Assembly (NCBI GenBank): GCA_030685235.1
Contig: MU839122.1
Coordinates: 1 to 64,000 of the forward strand
Direction of reading: 5' to 3'
DNA: 64,000 nucleotides
From: Copromyces sp. CBS 386.78
Lineage: Eukaryota; Ascomycota; Sordariomycetes; Sordariales; Sordariaceae
Within the stretch, counting starts at the first letter, position 1, and each line of letters starts with the position of its first letter. Of this stretch, positions 39,318 through 47,379 are shown piece after piece. The translations under genes were made by a program, and so were the position numbers. The notes beneath the pieces were generated by a model that saw nothing but the letters and a program-made list of their open reading frames with translations, searched no databases and was not told where the DNA came from.

Positions 39318-41700
39318 CCGACGCGATTCCCTAGCCGACGGGTATATACGATTATAGCATATACCCTAATTAAACCATCGACTTTAATTTTATTAACCCT
39401 AATTTAAAACCCTCAACGAGCGATACCCCTAGCGAGTTCCCTAGCGAGTCCTATACCCCCAACGAACTCCCTAGCGAATCCTATACCCCTAGCGAACTCC
39501 CTAGCGAACCTACCTTAATACAACCTATAGAGATCGATAACGACGACAAAGAGACCCCTACCCCTCAACGCTACGAATATAACGACTACCTTATTTTTAA
39601 TACCTAGTACAAAACCTTCGATAAACTAGTTACAACTGTACAATAATAAGGATACAAATTTAGTTATAATCTAATAAAGGGTCGTTCTACGAATCTTCAA
39701 ATTAGTATCAGTTATATACGTTATAAACTCGTCTATTTAATTAATCCTATTTATAAGGCCGACAATTATTTTCATTCTATATTAATATCGAAATAAGGAT
39801 GCCTCTAATAGGGGAATGTTAAATCGTTAAAATATAACGATAGGAAATAGACTTTTTACCTTCGTAAAGGTTATAAATTTTATAGTTACCCTCCTAGTAA
39901 TAAACTATTTATATATAGAACGTTTAAAGTTGAATATAAGGCCTTCGTAGCCTTATATTTAGACCGCCTTAATATAAAGAATTGCGAGATTATTAGCGAA
40001 TTGCGTAAAAAATTCCTAGACTTCTATTTTACGAAAAACTAATTCGTTAACTTTTATTATCAATTTAAAAAAGAGGCAGAATTTAAATATAACCCTTTCT
40101 AACTTATTATAAAGCTATTGAAGGAGAAGGGGGTCTACTTTAAAATTAATTAAATTAATAAATCTAAAATTAAACCGATTACCCTCTTTTAAAATAATTT
40201 ATAGAGAGAGTAGATGTAGAAATAGAATCCCTAGGTCTAAATATACGATAATACGTATAAAACTAATAATAAAAGCTTCGCTTTCTTTTAAATTATTAAT
40301 ATATATAGCGTTAGCTATACTTTTAATTGCAGTTTCGGGCTAATTAATAATAAACGGCAAGAAAGTTTTAATTAGCTTATAAATAAAATTAATACTTATT
40401 GTAAGGCTATTTAAATTAATAAACTTAAAGTTATTATTATAAATTACAATATAGTAATAAAGGTAGCTATTAAGCGAGTTTACCCCTAAATAGAATTATA
40501 ACTTTATATTTTTTACGTTAATAAGAATATAGTATTAAATATTAAGCGTAAATAAGATAAAAAAGTCGCCGCCTTAGTTACTAATATTTATACCGCTATA
40601 ATATAAATATAAATATAGCGAGAAATATTAGTATCAATATCGGCCTAGCCTACGCTAACGTAACTTAATAATACAACGAATCTAGAAGATTTTAATAATA
40701 AAAATTAAAAGGTAGTTAATAGTCTCAACCGCTTAATAAATAATATAAATTTATTAGGGGCTATATTTAATACCGTAGAGTATTCAAAAGTAGGCCTTTA
40801 TACCTTCTAGAAATATATATACTACATATATATAATTAACAATTTTAACTCTACTTTTAAAAAGCTTTATAACTATTTTGCATACTAGACTACAATTATT
40901 ACATATTTGAAAGAGACTTATATAATAGTAAAGGAGGAGTAGGCTACCTATTATATTAACGAGCGCTTAAACTTCGGCCATCGTACTATATCGCCTATTA
41001 AATTAGTAAACCGTACCTTAAAGAGTTATATTATTAGCAGTAAATCTATATTTATCCCTATATAATTTATAGTAAACTAATTATCTTTATTTATATAAGT
41101 TCGAATCCCGTCGTCGCCGCCGTTATATAGAATTTTAAACTATCTAATAATATAAAAGAAAATATTGAAAATAAAGTTTTAAAATAGATTACCCGCGCTA
41201 AATACGAATATTTCGCCTAGCTATAGGCAAGAAATACCTATAGAAAGCTCTCTTAGAAAAACTTCGATAAAATCGTTTATTAACATTATATTATACTCGG
41301 TACAATCCCTACAACGGCTAGGTTAGACCCTAATAAATTAAAACTATATACTAGTAAATTTATAATATAATATAGTTTACTCTACTCGTATACCATATTC
41401 GAATCCCTTTTTAACCGAAATTAACTATTCCTACTTAACAAATTCGACTATTACCCCTTTTAATAGTTTATTAAATTACTAGATAACGAGGATAAATACT
41501 TTAAATATTAGGACTTTAATAAAGTAACTAAATTTAAAGGTCGACCTCGCTATAATACCCCCTTCGCCCTAAAACCTCGTATTCCCTAATTAATTACGCC
41601 AATTAATATTCAAGTTCCCTTTCGTACTCCCCAGTTAATTGCGCTAATTAATATTTAAATTCCCCCTCCTTCAATTGCGCTAACTTAATTCTAAACGGCG
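39318..41700 (+). pseudogene. RIP-degraded MULE transposase
   Basis: The frame opens with ATG GCC GAC (MADAIP) followed at once by stops. A Ser/Pro/Glu repeat follows (see 39415-39510), then the DDE domain: QIYDNTYKTNNKSFAFFQI, KVIITNYNIVIKVAIKRVYP and LYIFYVNKNI. These correspond to the 'D.TYKTN', 'ITD...A' and 'WH..KN' blocks of MULE enzymes, with Asp to Asn and His to Tyr-type changes expected from RIP. No uninterrupted frame survives. Confidence 0.72.
39415..39510 (+). repeat. Short tandem repeat encoding a Ser-Pro-Glu motif
   Basis: Units built on CCCTAGCGA(A/G) and TCCTATACCCC recur several times. In the transposase frame they encode repeats of the type TPSEFPSESY. Confidence 0.75.
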
Positions 41701-42858
41701 GTATTATAATTTCGAAGACGGCTTTACTTATAATTTAGCCGTAGCCGCTAGCTTAGGGTAGGCCGAAACCCTATTATTTCGATACGAATAGCGCTATCTA
41801 TCTAGCGAAATGTATCTATATAGGAGGGCGTAGACTTTAAATAGGTTAATAAGGTTGACCGCTACAATTTAACTAATATATAGACGAGGGGACGAAACCG
41901 CCTTCGTAGTAATATAAGAGGAGGAGATATAGAGAAAAGTAGTAGATCTATATAGGGACGAAGAGGTTATATTATTAGTATTATAAAAGGAGGAGGAGGT
42001 ATTCTTACTAGTACTTTTACTAGTATATAGGGTATATAGTATAGTATATGTATCGCTAGTATATAGTAGTAACTTTGGGAGTTTTCTAGTAGGAGATTAA
42101 GCGATTATATAATAGATTTCTAATAGATTATTATTATATAGATTAATGTAAATTGAGTGCGATTGATTGATCGCTTAATTGAGCGATCGTTCAATTGAGC
42201 GATGTGCGACCGTGTAATGTGCGACCGTACCGCTAAGTATATTATAAAGTACGCTGTAAAGTAGCTAATCTGGGTGTATATTTAGTGCGGGCATGTGATA
42301 TTTCGTAAAAGAATATAATGCCCAGATTTTTAGTATGAAATCTACGAAAGAATATAAGTGCGAAATAGAGTATGGACCACGATTTGGATGCGAGCGATCT
42401 AATTGGCTCAAAAATTTTTGGGGTGCATTAGCGTATAGGAAGGGTGTAAGTGGGTGGGGCGACAGTGTCGTAAGACTTTTATGGCAGTGTAGAAAGATGT
42501 TGTCTAAATATAAATATATGTAATTGTACGAGGAGAGGAAAGGAAGAGAAGTGTAAAAGTATATTCGGGAAATGGGCTTTTATGGGATTCGAGCTATGAA
42601 CCTTTAGTGGGTCTATGGCGGGAGGCCGCAGCCAATTAACCGAAATAGTGACAATAGTATTAGAGAGCTACTATTACCAGTATATATAATATAGGCTAAC
42701 CCTGTGATAGGTATGAAGTTAATACTTACCTCTAAAACTCCGTTAAAATTCGACGAGTAATTTGGCACTACTTTCAGTTTCATGCACCAGAGTTTGACAA
42801 AGTTATACTTGAAAAACACAAAGTGGATCCCCGTGCAAATAGAGTTTCTCATAATTAT

Positions 42859-44054
42859 ATATATATAAATAAAATAGGAAATTGCTTATTAGAAATCTTA
42901 AAGTAAATATAGTAAATTAATAAATCTTTTTTATTATAGTACTATTAGTAAATTTACAGTCTTTAAGTATTTAAAGTTGCTTATATCTTTTTTATTAAAA
43001 TTAATTGTAAGGGGGTAAAAATTAATTGCTTTATACGCCCTAATAAATATTTTTATTTATAGGAGGAAGGTAATTATTAGAAAATATATAATTAAATTAA
43101 AGATAAAGAATAGGTTAAGAAAATAATAATTTAATAGTAGATAAGAATTATTTATAATATTTTATAAATTAAATAGTAGAGAGGAAATTATATAATATTA
43201 AATATAAAATAATAATTTTATTATTATATTTAAAATTATTATTTCTTTAAATTTGAAAACGAACCGAAGTATTAGGGTAAGCCGAAATATTTTAATAATT
43301 ATATAATAATAATTAGTAAGATAATTTACTTCGAAAAAATAAAAGATTTAGAAGTTTTTTATAATTTCTCCGATTAGACCGAATTATAGTAGAGGCCCGT
43401 ATAATAATAATTAATTAAAAGAGGGCTAGTTTATAGTTTATAGGAAATTTTTATTTAGAATTTATTAAGTATATAAATCTTTTTATTATATTAAAATATA
43501 TTTTAATTTATTTAGTTCTTAAGTACGATTAATCTTTTTATTACCCTTTAAATAAAGAAGGATAGGGAAAATTGCGAGAAGGTATTAAGAAAAAATATTT
43601 AATTTATTATAGTTAAAAAATTATTCGCTAATTATTTTATATTTTTAATAAAAATAAAGACGGATAGAAATTTTTATATAATAAATTAAATCGAAAAGGA
43701 AAAGTATAAGTTAGAATATAAATACTTTCTTTCTTTCAATATTAAATAGCGTTTAAATATTTTTGCGTTCGAATAATTTAGTTTTAAAATTTTAAGAACG
43801 ATTATATATTAGTATTTGGGCAAAATTGAAATAATTTAAATTTAAGAGTGTAAAGCGGTGAGGACCCGAAAGTATAAAGCGCGATTGGAGGAGAGGAAAA
43901 AGTCGGCCGAATAGAAGTATAGGAGAGGAGATTAGTAGAGACGAAAGGAAGTTAATATTAGATTTATTGCTTTTACGATAAATTTATGATATTTATCCTA
44001 TTTTTCTTTTAGTAAGTTTATAAAGAGAATTTATTATAAATTTAAAAGGAAGTT
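42859..44054 (+). other. 3' internal tail of the large gypsy element
   Basis: RIP-mutated and non-coding by eye. It ends in a purine-rich tract (AAAAGGAAG) immediately before the right LTR at 44055. Confidence 0.55.
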
Positions 44055-44618
44055 TAATTTAGGAAATTTTTTTACGTTTTTTCTTTAATTAAGGACTACG
44101 GGGTTATTAAAGGAGTAAGGTAATTTATTATAAATAGGAGTAGATTAATTACTTAGTTAAGTGCTATTAATTATAAATTTGAATTTTAAAGATAAAAAGA
44201 GAAGGAATTTCTTTCGAAATTTAAGAAGAGAGAAAAGTAGTTTAGACTAAATAATACTCCTTCTTAGAAAAATATATTCGAATTTTAATCTTAAATTCGT
44301 TTTCCCGTATTAAGTTTATTCTTTCTTTATTTTGTAATCCCTTCTTAAAAAGATTAATGTTTAGATTTATTCTTTCAACCTTTTTCGAAGATCTGTTAGA
44401 ATATAATACTTTAATATTAACTCTAATTTCTTCTAAATAGTCAATAGTTAGTATATGAAGATTTCTTCGTCTTTATTTTACGGATAGGATTTATTTTACG
44501 GTAGATTTGCTCTCCTCTTTAAGGTGTTGATTCTTATGATCTTTACGTCAGTTGAGTTAGTTTTTCTGTGGTAGGGAGCTGGTCTCTCTTCCTGTGTAGT
44601 GTTTTCTACTCCAGATCA
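44055..44618 (+). repeat. 3' LTR of the large gypsy element
   Basis: 564 bp, colinear with 18662-19225. Its last 120 bp are nearly unmutated (for example GTGTAGTGTTTTCTACTCCA) while the first 400 bp are RIP-mutated. Confidence 0.88.
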
Positions 44619-44622
44619 CTAT

Positions 44623-45330
44623 ACGATACAATATAGTAGTTAGGAGATAGATAATAATATTAAAATCTAAAATAAAACTCACCTTAAAATCGGTCGGGTT
44701 TTTAACCCTACAATGGGAATCTTGGGAATCTTCATAGCGGTAAACTTAGGGGATTTAACGCTTGCCTCTTTGACGAAAGACTACATCGCGATCGATAGTC
44801 TAGTATTATAGTATTATTTAATTAATTCTAGTAATTCTAGCAATGTGAGGGCACGAGTTAGAATTGTAAAAGGTTGTAAGGGAGGAGGGTGGGGAGGCTG
44901 GGCGAGATTCTGTAAGATTACTAGCACGGAGAGATCGGCTGGCAGGGTCACCTACAATTGATCTGCAATTGGCTGGCACGGCTGGCGGGGTGTAAAAGTG
45001 GGTAAAAGTGGTCTGTGCTTAACCGGCTATACTATGATAAGTTTAGCGGGGCAGGGGGGGATAAATCCGGTTTGAATGCGAAAAAGCGGTAATCATGGAC
45101 GCGCGCGCCCTGCAGCGTCCGAGCGGCAAGCATGGCCCCTGTCAGGTCCAATGTTCAACCTTAACCACCAACAGCCATTGAGAGTTGACCTTGAACATAA
45201 CCACACTGCCCTGTTCATCTCATCCGATGAGTCAAAGGGAGACGTGCGTTTTTAGAATTTTAAAGGTTTGATCTGAGGATTTAGTCTAAGGTGCAAGGGA
45301 AGTCAAGTCATTGGAACAGACATTGACCAC
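44623..45330. other. Right arm of the pogo-like element, then TatD upstream region
   Basis: 44623-45062 is the right arm of the pogo-like element and ends at the 27-bp inverted repeat (45063-45089) and its TA. The remaining 240 bases are normal-composition DNA upstream of the TatD gene. No gene is seen in either part. Confidence 0.6.
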
Positions 45331-46975
45331 ATGTTGATGAGATTGAGTGTCTCGCGACCGAGTCTGCACATTCTCACAAGACCAATCTTGAGCAGCCGTA
45401 ACTGGAACACCACTGCACCGTCTGCAGCCATGGCGTCCAACTCTACCCTAGCGGGCAATGGCTCATCTGAGACTTCGACTTATAAGCCCAGATACATCGA
45501 TGTAAGTCACTCAATCACCAAATTTGGCTACTGTAACCATCAACACCAAAGCCCATTCATCTCCATCACAACACTCACTGACATGTGACAAAAAGATTGG
45601 AATCAACCTCGCCGACCCCATCTTCCGCGGCCACTACCACGGCAAGCCCCGCCACCCCGATGACCTCGCCGGTGTCGTCCAACGCGCCATTGACGTAGGC
45701 TGCACCAAGCTCATTGTCACCGGCTCCAGCTTCAAGTCCTCTCGCGACGCCCTCAAGATCGCCAAAGAGTTCCCTCAACACGTCTACACAACAGCCGGCA
45801 TCCACCCCTGCTCCTCCTCCATCTTTTCCACCTCGCGCCACCTTCACCACGACGAGTCCGGCTCCGAGTCCGAATCCCCTTCCACTCAACCCACCACCAC
45901 CACCACCGAAACAGCAGCAGACACAGCCTCCACCCCGATCCCCGTCTGCGCAGCCGACCCCGACCCCTCGGCCCCTCAACCCGAAGACCCCTTGCTAATC
46001 GACCACGTCCGCACTCCCCAACTCATCGCCTCCCTCTCGGACCTGATCACCGCCAACCGCAACGCAGGCCTCATGGCCTTTGGCGAATTCGGCCTCGACT
46101 ACGACCGCCTACACTATTGCAGCCGTACAATCCAACTCCACTCCTTCCGCTCGCAACTCTCTCTCGCCGCCTCTCTCACCCCGCAGCTTCCCTTGTTTCT
46201 CCACTCGCGCGCCGCGCACCGGGACTTTGTTGATTGTCTCAAGGAAGCCTTCGGGCCTAACCTTGAGCGGTTGGAAAAGGGCGGCGTGGTGCACAGCTTT
46301 ACGGGGACGCTAGAGGAGATGAAAGAGTTGATGGATTTGGGACTGTTTATTGGTGTGAACGGGTGTTCGTTCAAAACTGAGGAGAACTGTGCCGTCGTAA
46401 AAGAGATCAGGCTGGATAGAATCATGCTGGAGACGGATGGGCCTTGGTGCGAAGTTAGGGGGGGTCATGAGGGGTGGAAGTATCTTGTGCAGTACTATCA
46501 GCGAGAGAGGGAGAAGAAGGAGGCCGAGGAGAGGAAAAAGAAGGAGGAGGAGGAGAAGGAGGAGGAGGCGGCCAAGGCTCTCGCCGACGTTTCCCTGAAC
46601 AACACCAACGGCACCGAATCTCAAACCCAGTCCGCCGGGAACGCTACCCCCGCCGCCTCCTCCGCAGCTGCCAGCGGAACCTCTACCCCGACTGGCCAAC
46701 AACAACAACCCGGCCAAAAGCGCGAACGACGCAAAAAACAACCCCAACCTCCCCAACAGCAAAAGAAGAACGCAAAGAAAGAATCCGAAGTCCCCGAGCG
46801 GTTCAAGGTCGTCAAGAAGGAGAAATGGGAGGAAGGAGCCATGGTCAAAGGTCGTAATGAGCCGTGCACGATTGAGCGGATTGCCATTATTGTTGCGGAA
46901 ATCAAGGGGACCTCGGTGGAAGAGGTTTGTGAGGCTGCTTGGAGGAATACGGTGGGGGTTTTTGGGTTGGAGTGA
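45331..46975 (+). CDS. TatD-family metal-dependent nuclease
   Basis: Two exons, 45331-45501 and 45596-46975 (516 residues), are joined in phase 0; the intron begins GTAAGT and ends AAAAAG. TatD enzymes are TIM-barrel nucleases with 3'-5' exonuclease/endonuclease activity linked to DNA repair and apoptotic DNA fragmentation. Visible blocks are IGINLADPIFRG (58 onward), TAGIHPC, GEFGLDYDR (219, metal Glu), FLHSRAAH, VVHSFTG, IGVNGCSFKT and RIMLETDGPWCEVRG (metal Asp). A 120-residue insert, first Glu/Lys-rich then Gln/Pro/Ala-rich, separates the barrel (about 358-476) from the conserved last helices (RNEPCTIERIAIIVAEIKG). Residues 1-35 are basic and Ser-rich, like a mitochondrial presequence, with another Met at residue 34. 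That raises the possibility of two localisations. Confidence 0.93.
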
Positions 46976-47379
46976 CTAAGTCAAAATGCTGGGGGTAGCG
47001 TAGATAGAGATTATAGAGTTAGCTTGTGCATAAAAAAAAAAAACGACACAGACCTTGCCTTTGCTCAATGATGATCTGAGTGATTGCAACTGTGGTATCA
47101 TATATCCGTTGATCAAACCTTACAGTAGACGCTGCCTCGTCTATTCGGATGCTATTCCTGTCCTAATATAATGATTTTCCCAAGACGCCACTGCTACCGT
47201 ACCCGGATATCCGCAACACAAAAACCCCCTTTCCATAACCCTAACCCTGTCCAGCCTTCAGCCTCGTTAGTTTTAAGCTTACTTGGACGTACCTCCCTGC
47301 CGGGCGTGGCGTCTATGATCTCCTACGGAGGCTCCTCTGACCTCAAATCATTCTCCATCCTGTCAATCGCTGTCCCAAT
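46976..47379. other. Shared 3' region of two convergent genes
   Basis: It holds the 3' ends of the TatD (+) and CENP-N-like (-) genes. A run of about 12 A lies at 47032-47043. Nothing else is seen. Confidence 0.5.

Larger units (their letters stand above)
38868..42513 (+). mobile_element. Mutator-like (MULE) DNA transposon inside the LTR
   Basis: Inverted termini of more than 110 bp lie at 38877-about 38998 and about 42385-42504; both carry AAAGTCTTACGA, CTGTCGCCCCACCC, TGCACCCCAAAA and a TTAGATCGCTCG block. The 9-bp duplication is TAAATATAG (38868-38876) and TAAATATAA (42505-42513); the intact LTR reads TAAATGTAG there, so the empty site is known. Inside, the plus strand keeps a MULE transposase relic: DNTYKTN near 40246, a KLKVIITNYN block and a FYVNKNI block near 40505. 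These long TIRs, 9-bp duplication and domain agree. Stops throughout show RIP. Confidence 0.86.
31940..42709 (-). mobile_element. Ty3/gypsy LTR retrotransposon on the minus strand, RIP-inactivated
   Basis: LTRs are 31940-32174 (235 bp) and 38838-42709, the latter interrupted by a MULE; removing the MULE and one target copy leaves exactly 235 bp. LTR ends are TATCAC...GTGATA, and GGTAT flanks the element (31935-31939; 42710-42714). A polypurine tract (minus-strand AGGTAGGGGTAG) adjoins the left LTR, so transcription ran leftwards. The internal order fits: gag with a zinc-knuckle relic (minus-strand KPGYIARDC, near 37100-37160), then RT (LLIKKPGGGIRIYINY near 35200-35255; YFDNILIYSD at 34881-34915), and integrase to its left. 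Cys to Tyr and Asp to Asn changes match RIP. Length without the insert is 7.1 kb. Confidence 0.88.
38838..42709 (-). repeat. 5' LTR of the minus-strand gypsy element, split by a MULE
   Basis: The segments 38838-38876 and 42514-42709 rejoin to 235 bp colinear with 31940-32174. The right-hand segment is less AT-mutated than its partner copy. Confidence 0.85.
31641..42858. mobile_element. 427-bp MITE with 8-bp target duplication, split by a gypsy insertion
   Basis: Inverted termini GAGAAACTCTAT(C/T)TGCACGGGG lie at 31649 onward and, reverse-complemented, up to 42850. ATAATTAT flanks both ends (31641-31648; 42851-42858), an 8-bp duplication that fits the nTnnnnAn pattern of hAT elements. A second internal copy of the terminal motif is at 31674-31692. 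The arms are 31649-31939 and 42715-42850, together 427 bp, with no coding capacity. They keep many CA/TG dinucleotides, unlike surrounding RIP-mutated DNA. Because ATAATTAT is palindromic, it could also belong to the inverted repeat. Confidence 0.65.
18662..44618 (+). mobile_element. Large Ty3/gypsy LTR retrotransposon, RIP-inactivated
   Basis: Direct 564-bp LTRs at 18662-19225 and 44055-44618 start T(G to A) and end TA/CA. CTAT flanks the element on both sides (18658-18661; 44619-44622). A purine-rich AAAAGGAAG precedes the right LTR, so the element points to the right. Broken coding order on the plus strand is gag (about 20240-20970), protease (ELIDSGNEVE near 21803-21840), reverse transcriptase (YFNDIYIKGP near 24412-24440), RNase H, then integrase (about 25500-26760). 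The RT resembles a fungal gypsy clade with a KGP block and an IGVCVYYRIW-like region. After removing the nested insert it is about 14.7 kb, unusually long, with about 5.7 kb of unexplained sequence between integrase and the right LTR. Confidence 0.85.
15301..45091 (-). mobile_element. Pogo/Tc1-like DNA transposon, outermost of five nested insertions
   Basis: A perfect 27-base inverted repeat (beginning CCGCTTTTTCGCATTC) occupies 15303-15329 and 45063-45089 and is flanked on both sides by TA, the Tc1/mariner/pogo target. Subtracting the inserted gypsy element leaves about 3.8 kb. Inside the left arm, a minus-strand frame at 16543-16767 reads as a DDE transposase piece: VLLIIDAAG (second acidic residue region), an IIPSGLTLLLQPFD block and INK..K, as in pogo/Fot1-type enzymes. 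A preceding piece lies at 16780-about 16890. The body is strongly AT-rich with many stops, as expected from RIP, yet the terminal repeats are unmutated. Inactive copy. Confidence 0.72.

Noticed and set aside
42335..42523. 62-residue plus-strand frame
   Set aside because: It falls within the MULE terminal inverted repeat and the LTR, whose structure explains the sequence.
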